Part shown: positions 24,630 through 32,283 of the stretch, piece by piece
Layout: each line of letters begins with the position of its first letter
How positions within the stretch are numbered: position 1 is the first letter of the stretch
Source: Amycolatopsis sacchari
Lineage (GTDB): Bacteria > Actinomycetota > Actinomycetes > Mycobacteriales > Pseudonocardiaceae
Assembly: GCF_900114035.1 (NCBI RefSeq)
Contig: NZ_FORP01000024.1
Coordinates: 1 to 64,000, forward strand
Length of the DNA: 64,000 nt
Reading direction: 5' to 3'
Translations under genes and position numbers: made by a program
The notes under the pieces: model-generated
Database searches by the model: none
Told to the model about the DNA's origin: nothing
What the model saw: the letters and a program-made list of their open reading frames with translations, nothing else

Positions 24630-26012
24630 ATGGGATCGTCCAGCATCGCCGAGCGCATCGGGGAGTTCGCCGCCGCAGCGACCTTCGAGGACCTGCCGCG
24701 GGCCGTGGTCGACCACGCCCGCAACCTGGCGCTGGACTCGGTGGGGGTCGCGTTCTGCGCCGCGGGAGAACCGTTCGCCGAGCGCGCCCGCCGGGCGGTG
24801 TCCCGGTTCGGGCGAGGTGATCACCCCGTGCTGGGGTCGCCGGACCGGCTGTCGGCGCGCGACGCCGCACTGCTCAACGGGATCCTGGTCCACGGGCACG
24901 ACTTCGACGACACGCACATCGGCTCGATCGTGCACGTGTCCGCCTCGGCGCTGCCGGCCGCGCTCGCCGCGGCCGTCGAACATGACCGCACGACGCGCGA
25001 GCTCATGCTGGGCTACATCCTCGGTCTCGAGATCAGCGCCCGGGTCGGTCTGGCCGCGCACGGGGGTTTCCACCGCGCCGGTTTCCACCCCACCGGACTG
25101 GCCGGCGCGTTCGGCGCGGCGGTGGCGGCCGCCACGGTGTCCGGTTCGGACGCCGCCGGGATCGCGGGCGCGCAGCAGATCGTCGGTTCGATGGCGTCCG
25201 GCATCCTCGAGTTCCTGGAGGACGGTGCGTGGACCAAGCGCCTGCACCCGGGATGGGCGGCGGCATCGGCGCTCACCGCGGCCGGTTTCGCGGCCGCGGA
25301 CTGGCCGGGGCCGCGCGCGGTGTACGAGGGGCGCTACGGGCTGTTCGCGACGCACCTGCCCGGGCAGGAGTGCGACACCGAGACCATCGTGGCCGATCTC
25401 GGGCAGCGGTGGGAGATGCTCGGCACCGGTGTCAAGCCGTACCCGAGCTGCCACTTCACACACAGCTTCGCCGATGCCGTGCTCGCGGTGCGCGAGCACG
25501 AAGGTCTCGAACCCGACCAGGTCACCGACATCCTGTGCCGCATCCACCCGACGGCCGCGGCCGCGGTGTGCGAGCCGCTGGAGGGCAAGCGCCGCCCGCG
25601 CGACCTGTACGACGCGAAGTTCAGCCTGCCCTACGTGGTGGGCGCGTGCCTGCAGCGCGGACGGCTGACGCTGGCGGAGTTCACCGACGAGTCCCTGACC
25701 GACACGGCGATCCACGCGATCGCCGACCGGGTGCGCATCACCGACGACCCGGACAGCCGGTTCCCGGAGGCCTATTCGGCCGAGATCGAGGTGACCCTCC
25801 GGGACGGTCGCGTGCTGACCCACCGCGAGGACGTCAACCGCGGCCACCACGAGCGGCCGCTGACCCCGTCGGACATCGAGCGGAAGTACCTGGCGAACAT
25901 GCGGCAGGTCGCCGACGAGCCGACGATCGAGCGCGTCCGGGCGGCCGTGGCGGATCTGGGGTCCGACCGCGGCGCGCGCGACTTCGCCGAGGCCTGCGCC
26001 ACCGCGGGCTGA
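24630..26012 (+). CDS. MmgE/PrpD family protein
   Basis: 460 aa from the ATG at 24630 with AGGGAAGGGA upstream. Family marks include HGHDFDDTHIGSIVHVSASALPAALA, GFHPTGLAGAFGAAVAA, AWTKRLHPGWAA, VKPYPSCHFTHSF and the LYDAKFSLPY segment. PrpD-type proteins dehydrate 2-methylcitrate; relatives are cis-aconitate decarboxylase (itaconate forming) and iminodisuccinate epimerase. Beside an itaconate/mesaconate-like enzyme set, either a dehydratase or a decarboxylase is possible. It is 86 nt downstream of the GntR gene on the same strand. Confidence 0.85.
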   Translation: MGSSSIAERIGEFAAAATFEDLPRAVVDHARNLALDSVGVAFCAAGEPFAERARRAVSRFGRGDHPVLGSPDRLSARDAALLNGILVHGHDFDDTHIGSIVHVSASALPAALAAAVEHDRTTRELMLGYILGLEISARVGLAAHGGFHRAGFHPTGLAGAFGAAVAAATVSGSDAAGIAGAQQIVGSMASGILEFLEDGAWTKRLHPGWAAASALTAAGFAAADWPGPRAVYEGRYGLFATHLPGQECDTETIVADLGQRWEMLGTGVKPYPSCHFTHSFADAVLAVREHEGLEPDQVTDILCRIHPTAAAAVCEPLEGKRRPRDLYDAKFSLPYVVGACLQRGRLTLAEFTDESLTDTAIHAIADRVRITDDPDSRFPEAYSAEIEVTLRDGRVLTHREDVNRGHHERPLTPSDIERKYLANMRQVADEPTIERVRAAVADLGSDRGARDFAEACATAG

Positions 26013-26254
26013 GCGCCGTACCGTCCGCGCGCGTCGAGCGGCCGGCCTCGACGTCGACGTGGTCACCTTCGAGCTCGCGGTCACGACCTGTCCTCCCGCG
26101 CGAGCCGCTACATATTCGAGGCGTCCCTCGGCGGTCTCGGTGCCGTGATGGCCGGACTGGCGGGCCGGCGTCGGCTGGTCCGTGCGCACCCGCACGCCGA
26201 CGTGTCCTGGTGGACGCCGACCACCGGCTCCTCGTCACCCACGCGCTCGATGTG

Positions 26255-26450
26255 GCCGGGCTGGTTCGGGCCGCCGCGCGGCCGGACACACAGGACCACT
26301 CCGGCTACCGCAGGTACGACGCCGGTGCGGTGGTCGAGCTCATCCGGATCGAGACGCTCGCCGGAGCCGGGGTTCCGCCGGCTCGGCTGCGCGCGCAGAG
26401 CCGGCAACGCGAGCGGCATCGGGCGCGCATCGCCCGCCTCGCCTCCGGGC
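26255..26450 (+). pseudogene. MerR-type regulator remnant
   Basis: In the frame containing 26297 the sequence SGYRRYDAGAVVELIRIETL followed by AGVPPARLR is the second half of a MerR winged-helix domain. The usual start (a GEVA/RTLRHYDEIGLL-type segment) is not found upstream, and downstream sequence soon becomes low-complexity Arg/Pro-rich. No start codon with a ribosome-binding site is evident. The 26013-26860 stretch holds nothing else that I recognise. Confidence 0.5.
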
Positions 26451-26861
26451 GGCCTGGCGGTGCCGCCGGAGGTGGGATCGTCCGGGTCGAGCGGGACGCT
26501 GGATCCCGCCTGCCGCACATGCCCCGGCCGGGTCGTCGCGGAGTGGGCCGGGCGCTCGACGCCGCGCGAGCGGGCCCGGAGCCGGACCGGCCGGCCGCCT
26601 CGATCACGCGGATGACCGACGCACCCGAGGACGTGGAGCTCGCCCCGACGCTCGCCCGGCCGCTCGACGCCGTGGCCGCCCCGGAGCCGCGCCGGCGGCG
26701 CAGCGGCCGGACCCGCGCCGTGCGACCGGATCACGTCGTGGCAGGCACCCGCGGTACCGGGACGTGGTGTTCCGGGGCCGGGGCGCTGCTCCTGGTCGCG
26801 GTGGACGGCTGTCGTCCTGGCGCCGCGGTGCCACCGGCCGGGGCGCCGGTCAGCCGGCGGC

Positions 26862-27428
26862 GTGCGCGCCCGTCATCAGCGCCGCCAGGTCCACCTGAGG
26901 ATGCCGGCCACCACGATGCTCATCGGCGGCATCGTCTTCTCCGTGGGCGGGCTGCTCGGCTCCCTCGGCTTCTCGGCGCTGTCCGACCGCGTCGGCAGGC
27001 GACCCGTGTTCATCGTGGCAGCCGCTTTCACCGCGCTGTACGCGTTTCCGCTCTTCTGGCTGGTGGACATCCGGTCGGCGCCGATCATCTGGCTGGCCCA
27101 GGGGCTCGGAGGTGTCGCGAACGGCACGCTGTACGGCTTGATGGGCGCGCTGACCGCGGAGATGTTCGACGCCCGGGTGCGCTACACCGGTGCCTCGATC
27201 GGGCAGCAGGTCTCGGCCGCGGCCGTCGGCGGGACGACACCGCTGATCGTGACCGGACTGGTCGCCCAGGCCGACAGCTACTGGCCGGCCCCGGCCTGGC
27301 TGGCGGCCCTGGCGGTGATCAGTCTCGTGTGCGTGTACCTGGCGCGCGAGACCGGCAAGAACCGCACCCTGGATGCCGGGGGGTCGTCTGCCTCGGCCGA
27401 CGCGGCCCGGGCGGGCGATCCGGCGTGA
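26862..27428 (+). pseudogene. MFS (metabolite:H+ symporter-type) transporter, C-terminal half
   Basis: 188 codons; homology begins near 26895. Five to six transmembrane segments of the C-terminal MFS half are present, with the MHS-like loop LSDRVGRRPVFIV and MLIGGIVFSVGGLLGSL. Parts resemble the intact transporter at 39697-41013 (RVRYTGASIG versus SVRYSGASIC). The N-terminal six helices (about 200 residues) are missing. Its stop overlaps the GTG of the following amidase (GTGA), so the original operon order is preserved. Confidence 0.75.
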
Positions 27429-28270
27429 GCACCGCCCCGCTGCCGGACGCCGTGGCCACCGCGGCCGCCGTGACGGCCGGGACGATCTCGCCGGTCGAGC
27501 TCGTCGAGGCGGTCCTCGAGCGGGTCGAGCGGATCGACCCCGTCCTGAACTCCTACACCACTCTGCTTCGCGGACGTGCACTCGCCCGGGCGCACGCGAT
27601 CGGCCGGACCACGGGCACGACGCCGCGACCGTTGCCGGGACTGCCGGTCGCGGTGAAGGACAACCTGCACGTGGCCGGTGCGCCCACATCCCTGGGGGTG
27701 TACCCGCCCGCCGTGGCGGAACCGGTGCGCAGCGCGGAGGCGGTCCGCCTGCTGGAACGGGCCGGAGCCGTCGTGCTGGGCAAGACCAACCTGCACCAGC
27801 TCGCCTACGGCGCCACCGGTGACGTGTCGGCGTTCGGGCCGGTGCGCAACCCGCACGATCCGGCCAGGATGGCGGGCGGCTCGAGCGGCGGATCGGCGGC
27901 CGCGGTCGCGGCCGGGCTGTGCGCCGCGGCCTTGGGTACCGACACCGGTGGGTCGGTCCGGGTGCCCGCGGCACTGTGCGGCGTCGTCGGGCTCAAGCCG
28001 ACCCGGGGCGCGGTCGGCACCGGGGGAGTGGTGCCGCTCGGGCCCACTCTCGACTGCGTCGGGCTGCTGACCCGCACCGTTCGGGACTGCGCGGCGTTGT
28101 TCGCCGTCCTGGCGGGCCGGACCACCCCACGGGACACGGCGGCGCGGGAACGGCTCGACGGCTACCGGATCGGGGTCCCGGACGCGTTCTACTTCGACGA
28201 CGTGCAACCGGCGGTCGGCGCCGCGTGCCTGCGGGCATTGGACACTAAGTCAAAACTAGTAGTGATCTAG
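27425..28270 (+). pseudogene. Amidase, 3'-truncated
   Basis: The GTG at 27425 begins a good amidase-signature N-terminus: VAVKDNLHVAG with the catalytic Lys, AGGSSGGSAAAV, LGTDTGGSVRVPAAL. The similarity stops at about 28243 (CLRALD), after which seven unrelated codons lead to a stop at 28268-28270. Family members are 400-470 residues; here only about 273 remain. The break marks the right edge of the catabolic block, next to the recombinase's upstream region. Confidence 0.85.
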
Positions 28271-28285
28271 TAGCCGCGTAGCCGT

Positions 28286-28317
28286 CCTGTGGCAGCCGGA
28301 CAAACGGCTACCACAGG
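28286..28317. promoter_or_regulatory. 13-bp inverted repeat upstream of the recombinase
   Basis: CCTGTGGCAGCCG (28286-28298) pairs with CGGCTACCACAGG (28305-28317) with a single mismatch around a 6-nt loop. It ends 35 nt before the recombinase ATG and could be an operator, an attenuator or a terminator of incoming transcription. Confidence 0.5.
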
Positions 28318-28352
28318 GCACGCGGAAATGCCGAACCAAGGGGGGTCGGACA

Positions 28353-30062
28353 ATGGCGCGATCAACAACCGCGCAACGCACCAAGAAAGCAGCGATAACC
28401 ACACTCGGCGATGACGTGCGAGTGGGGATCTACGTGCGGCGCTCCACTGACGACGAGCACCAGCCCTACTCGATCGAAGCTCAAGATGCGCGCCTGGAAG
28501 CCTACATCGGCTCCCAGCCCGGTTGGCGGCTCGTGGCGCGGTTCCCTGATGACGCCTCCGGTGCCACTACCGAACGCGACGGGTTGCAACGCGCGCTCGC
28601 CGCCGCCCGTGCCGGGTTGATCGACGTGCTGTTGGTGTACCGGGTGGACCGGTTCTCCCGGAACCTGCGGGACATGGTGATGCTGCTTGACGAACTGGAC
28701 TCAGCCGGGGTGGTGTTCCGCAGCGCCACGGAACCGTTCGACACCTCGACGCCGATGGGTCGGATGCTGGTGCAGATGCTCGGCATGTTCGCCCAGTTCG
28801 AGCGCGACACCATCATCGACCGGGTCATCGCCGGGATGGAACGCAAGCACGCCAAGGGCAAGTGGAAGGGCGGCAAACGCCCATTCGGCTACCAGGTGGA
28901 CAAGACCTCGCACACGCTGATCGTGGACGAGCACGAAGCGGTGATCGTCAGGATGATCTTCGACCTCTACACCAAAGACCGGCTCGGGTCCCGCGCCATC
29001 GCCAAAGTGCTCAACGACCGGGGCCACCGCACCAGCTCGGGTGGCAAGTGGTCCGGCTACCAAGTCATCCGCGCCCTGAACAACCGCGTCTACCTCGGCG
29101 AACTGACGTTCCGGGAGACCACCGTGACCGACACCCACGCACCCATCATCGACCTCACCCGGTGGGAGCAGGCCCAAGCCATCCTCGACGCCCGCGGCGA
29201 ATCCCACGCCCACCGGGCCGCGTCCGGCTCCGACTACGTGCTCACCGGACGCCTGCGCTGCCCCCAGTGCGGCAAAGCCATGATCGGCACCCGCGCCACC
29301 GGACGAAACCGCACCTACCGCTACTACACGTGCTGGAACCTCGCCCGCTACGACGCCAGCAAGTGCGACATGTCGCGGCTCAACGCCGACGCCGTGGACG
29401 CAGCCGTCCTGGATGCCCTGGCCACCTTCTATCGCACCCGGCACGACCTCATCGCCGACGCCATCACCCACGAACAGAAACAGCACCAGGCGGCGCACGC
29501 CGACCGGCACGCCGAACTCGCCGCCGTCGAGAACGAGATCACCAAGACCGGGCAGGCCATAGACCGGTACCTGTCCGCGTTCGAGCGCGGCACGATGGAC
29601 GAAGAACTCGTCGCCGACCGGCTCACCGAACTACGCGCCAAGACCAAGCAACTCCGCATCCGCCGCGACGAACTCACCCTCGCGCTCGACGACGAGCCCA
29701 CCACCCCCGAGCCCGCCACCCTGGCAGCGGTGGCCGATCACATCACCGAGATCATCACCAACGGCACCCACAACCAAACCAAGGCACTTGTCGAAGCCCT
29801 CGTCGCCAAAGTCACCATCACCGGCCCCGACCGGCTCATCCCGGTCTTCCGCATCCCCCAACCCCGCAACAACGACGGGGCAGCACCCGCCCTACCAACG
29901 GAAACGGCCCCGAACGGAGTGGTTCGCACAATGACTAAATCGGTGGGGCGTTTTCCAGGTAGAGCACCGCGTCGACGATGTCCGAGATCTCGCCCATTCG
30001 GCGGACCGGGTGCAGGCCGGCCAGCGACTCGTGCGTTTCCGGGGCGTGCATCGGGGTCTTGA
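28353..30062 (+). CDS. int: Large serine recombinase (integrase)
   Basis: 569 aa in the integrated state. Resolvase domain with nucleophile Ser31 (YVRRSTDD), YRVDRFSRNLRDMV and GRMLVQMLGMFAQFERD. It is followed by the recombinase domain (DLYTKDRLGSRAIAKVLNDR), a zinc ribbon with Cys pairs (CPQCGKAM...YTCWN...KCDMSRL) and a coiled-coil. Start: AAGGGGGG upstream. The frame crosses the attR core at 29945-29946, so its last 38 residues come from chromosomal sequence. In the excised circle it would instead run into 5517-5620 and end, at 565 aa, in an ATGA overlap with the DUF2637 gene. Confidence 0.92.
   Translation: MARSTTAQRTKKAAITTLGDDVRVGIYVRRSTDDEHQPYSIEAQDARLEAYIGSQPGWRLVARFPDDASGATTERDGLQRALAAARAGLIDVLLVYRVDRFSRNLRDMVMLLDELDSAGVVFRSATEPFDTSTPMGRMLVQMLGMFAQFERDTIIDRVIAGMERKHAKGKWKGGKRPFGYQVDKTSHTLIVDEHEAVIVRMIFDLYTKDRLGSRAIAKVLNDRGHRTSSGGKWSGYQVIRALNNRVYLGELTFRETTVTDTHAPIIDLTRWEQAQAILDARGESHAHRAASGSDYVLTGRLRCPQCGKAMIGTRATGRNRTYRYYTCWNLARYDASKCDMSRLNADAVDAAVLDALATFYRTRHDLIADAITHEQKQHQAAHADRHAELAAVENEITKTGQAIDRYLSAFERGTMDEELVADRLTELRAKTKQLRIRRDELTLALDDEPTTPEPATLAAVADHITEIITNGTHNQTKALVEALVAKVTITGPDRLIPVFRIPQPRNNDGAAPALPTETAPNGVVRTMTKSVGRFPGRAPRRRCPRSRPFGGPGAGRPATRAFPGRASGS
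29921..29970. repeat. attR of the nested element
   Basis: The element arm is 29921-29944 (begins GGTTCG, ends CGGT), the presumed GG crossover is 29945-29946 and the chromosomal half follows from 29947. The arm is an imperfect inverted copy of the attL element arm at 5517-5540 (14 of 24 positions agree by eye), as expected for the two halves of a serine-integrase attP. Confidence 0.82.
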
Positions 30063-30306
30063 CGATCCCGGGGGACACCGCGTTGACGCGCACACCGCGG
30101 TCGGCGTACTCGATGGCCAGCGCCTTGGTCGCCGACTGCAGACCGCCCTTGGTGAGGGAAGCCAGGGCGGACGGGACGGTGGACAGGGCGTGGTCGACCA
30201 GGCTGGTGGTCAGGTTCACGATGTGGCCACCTCCGTTGTCCAGCAGATGCGGGATCGCGCGCCGCGTGAGGCGGAAGAACCCCTCGAGGTTCACGCCGAC
30301 GTGGAC
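29935..30306 (-). pseudogene. SDR dehydrogenase, middle part of a split gene
   Basis: Residues read GVNLEGFFRLTRRAIPHLLD...GGHIVNLTTSL...ALASLTKGGLQSATKALAIEYADRGVRVNAVSPGIVKT...DIVDAVLYLENAP, the C-terminal half of a classical SDR. The Tyr of the catalytic YxxxK is replaced here (SALASLTKGG has Leu at that position; Lys kept). The 3' tail lies at 5460-5514 beyond the inserted element. The Rossmann N-terminus is also missing upstream of 30306, so the gene was already or later broken on that side. Confidence 0.82.
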
Positions 30307-30509
30307 GCTTCGTCACCGCCGCCGTGTCAAGTGATTGTCCAAAAAAGACCGCTGTCGGCATGGTCCCGCCATCCGTTGACAAGGATTCTCTTCCCCGTCA
30401 AGCACAATCCGGTCGAAGCAGAAAAAAATGCATAGACGGCTTGACATTCGTGCGTGTATCGAGCGTGGATGGACCCGTATCGCATTGCCATTCATCGAAG
30501 GGGGCTGCT

Positions 30510-31325
30510 GTGCAAGAGAATCTGGTGACTAAGCCGGCCGAGAGTCTTGTCGATCTTCGTGTGCGCGAGGGGCTGCAGCGGGAGGCGGTGGTGTTGATCG
30601 CCGACGGCGCTGCCCAGGCCGCGCCGATGGGCATGCCGCCTGGTGCGTGGGGGCTGTTGGTGACCGCTGTCGACCGATCAGCGGCCGACGGCGAGGTGCT
30701 GCTGTTCGCCGGGACGTGGTGCGAGCAGGATTTCGAGTCGACTGGCTTCGATGGGGACCTCGTGGTCCAGCTGCAGCATGCCGGTGATGGTCCTGACGAC
30801 TCGGATGCTGTCGAGGTCCGCATGCTGACGGCCGAGGGCGACGGTTGGGAGGCGGTCCGGACCTGGCCTCGGCTCGACCGTACGTGGCCCGCCACGGCGG
30901 GGGCGGAGGCCGCGACCGTCCTTGCCGACGGTGTCGATTCCACACCGATCGAAGTCCGGCTGTCACCGCCGCTGTTGTCGGGTAAGGATCCGGATGCGCG
31001 CCTGAGTGTGCGGGACTTGGTCGCTGTCGGCGCGCTTGCGGTGGGCGAGGAGCTGGTGTATGAGCGACCCAGGCTCGGCCTGCACCGCACGGCACGCGTG
31101 ACCAGCGACGGGAAGCTGCGTTTGGACGACGGTCAGGTGTTCGCGACCCCGTGCGGGGCGACTACTGCGCTGGGTAGTCCACACCAGAACGGGTGGTACT
31201 TCTGGTCGCGCGTGAGCGATGGTCGTCCGTTGTTCCAGATCCGCGCATGCTACGCGGAAGTCGTCTACCGTCGGCGGGCTTCGGAGTGGTGGAACGCCGA
31301 CGTCGGAAGTTCGTACGCGGGCTGA
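30510..31325 (+). CDS. RAMA-domain protein
   Basis: 271 aa, GTG start with GAAGGGGG upstream; TTGACA at 30441-30446 is a possible -35 box. The N-terminal half has no recognised domain. Residues about 168-250 (LSVRDLVAVGALAVGEELVY, HRTARVTSDGKLRLDDGQVF, GSPHQNGWYFWSRV) match the RAMA domain found attached to restriction-modification methylases and thought to bind DNA. No methylase or nuclease partner is visible nearby. Base composition in the 5' region (30310-30480) is richer in A/T than its surroundings. Confidence 0.65.
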   Translation: MQENLVTKPAESLVDLRVREGLQREAVVLIADGAAQAAPMGMPPGAWGLLVTAVDRSAADGEVLLFAGTWCEQDFESTGFDGDLVVQLQHAGDGPDDSDAVEVRMLTAEGDGWEAVRTWPRLDRTWPATAGAEAATVLADGVDSTPIEVRLSPPLLSGKDPDARLSVRDLVAVGALAVGEELVYERPRLGLHRTARVTSDGKLRLDDGQVFATPCGATTALGSPHQNGWYFWSRVSDGRPLFQIRACYAEVVYRRRASEWWNADVGSSYAG

Positions 31326-31367
31326 CGGCGCCGCAAGTCGCTGCTCGTCACGTCACACCAAGCTGCA

Positions 31368-31742
31368 CTACCTCGACGGCCGTGTGGCGCCGACGTAGTC
31401 GTCATTCGGGTGGTGGTAGTTGTCGATCTGAACGGGACTGCCGAAGGTGGGGGCATTGATCATCTTGCTGTTGCCGAGGTAGAGCGCGACGTGGGTGATG
31501 CGGGCTGGGGTGCCGTAGAAGACGAGGTCGCCGGGTAGTAGCGGGGATCCGCCGGGAACGTGGGGTCCGGTGTGGAAGTGGGCGTGGGCGGTGCGGGGCA
31601 GAGTGATTCCGGCGGCGTCGTAGGCGGCCTTGGTCAGGCCGCTGCAGTCGAATCCGCGGTCGCCGCTGTCGGGTCCGTCGCCGCCCCAGATGTAGGGCAG
31701 TCCTCGTTGGCCGCAGGCGTAGTTGATGGCGGTCAGCGCCGC
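31368..31742 (-). pseudogene. NlpC/P60 peptidase domain, truncated
   Basis: The sequence from 31742 reads ALTAINYACGQRGLPYIWGG, then FDCSGLTKAAYDAAG (catalytic Cys), LLPGDLVFYG and THVALYLGNSKMINAP (catalytic His). This is a complete NlpC/P60 cell-wall peptidase domain. No signal peptide, membrane anchor or N-terminal domain precedes it: at 31742 the homology stops and an unrelated remnant begins on the other strand. Such domains are found in conjugation proteins and secreted hydrolases. Its stop is 43 nt from the stop of the convergent RAMA gene. Confidence 0.6.
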
Positions 31743-31940
31743 CGAGGTCGGGCCAGCTCTGCGCGTTCGTGCGGATGGACGGTGTGCCCATCCAGGCGGT
31801 CCAGATCGCGCAGGACAAGGCCTACACCGCCGCCGGGTTCGGGATGCCGACCGCCCAGTGGCACGAGTTCCTGGCCCACGGGCGGGCACTGGAGCGAGGA
31901 CACCGAGGTCGCCGAAGCCGGCGCCGCCGTGCTCGCCTGA
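31743..31940 (+). pseudogene. GlcG/HbpS-like (DUF336) protein remnant
   Basis: The + strand encodes VRMDGVPIQAVQIAQDKAYT and then AAGFGMPTAQWHEFLA, a core segment of GlcG/HbpS heme-binding proteins. After a frame change it reads SEDTEVAEAGAAVLA and a stop at 31940, a plausible C-terminus of the same family. The N-terminus and the middle part are missing. It abuts the NlpC/P60 remnant, so both genes were destroyed by rearrangement here. Confidence 0.55.
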
Positions 31941-32283
31941 CACCTCGCCGTCGGACTCGGCCCGCCCGCGGCTCGCGCTGGTCGAATCGGGGGAGATCGC
32001 GCATGCCCGCACCCGGACCTAGCCGCTCACGGCCATCGACGAGATCCTGCAAACTGGTCGCACGAGCGGGTGAACTCCGTGCCGATGTCCCCGCCGAGAC
32101 GTCGCTGCCGCTCTCATCGGCATCATCACCGTAAGAGGTTCGCCCGAGCACGAAGCGATGGCAGCTCGCCTGCTGCTCCTCTCGCTGGATGTCCGGCCCG
32201 TGGTCGGAGCGAGCACTTCGGCGTTCTCTCCATCCAGGGCCGACCTCCGTCCCTGCTGAGCAGCGCGGTCCGGGAAACACCGT
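31941..32283. other. 343-bp gene-free stretch
   Basis: Nothing recognisable on either strand; open frames present do not resemble known proteins. It separates the remnant cluster from the IclR gene, whose stop is at 32284. Confidence 0.4.

Larger units (their letters stand above)
5515..29946 (+). mobile_element. 24.4-kb integrative element with large serine recombinase, composite
   Basis: The element separates an SDR gene into 29947-30300 (upstream part) and 5460-5514 (tail). The recombinase gene reaches into the right end, as expected for serine-integrase elements. The reconstructed attP is 24 + 2 + 24 nt, with related outer arms (GGTTCG...CGAACC). The left part, 5617-14220, is a plasmid-like backbone. 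From 14.22 to 28.24 kb lies a catabolic block with broken genes at both edges. No TraB/FtsK, relaxase or complete replication gene is visible, so the present copy is probably not self-transmissible. Confidence 0.82.

Noticed and set aside
28244-28251. ACTAAGTC near the amidase break as the left att site paired with ACTAAATC at 29934
   Set aside because: It would define a 1.7-kb element with only the integrase, but the SDR halves at 5460 and 29947 and the palindromic attP give a far better supported pair.
25229-28270. A single 1013-codon fusion protein ending in an amidase
   Set aside because: Only the last part (from 27425) is amidase; the earlier part is another frame of PrpD and a MerR remnant, so it is not one gene.
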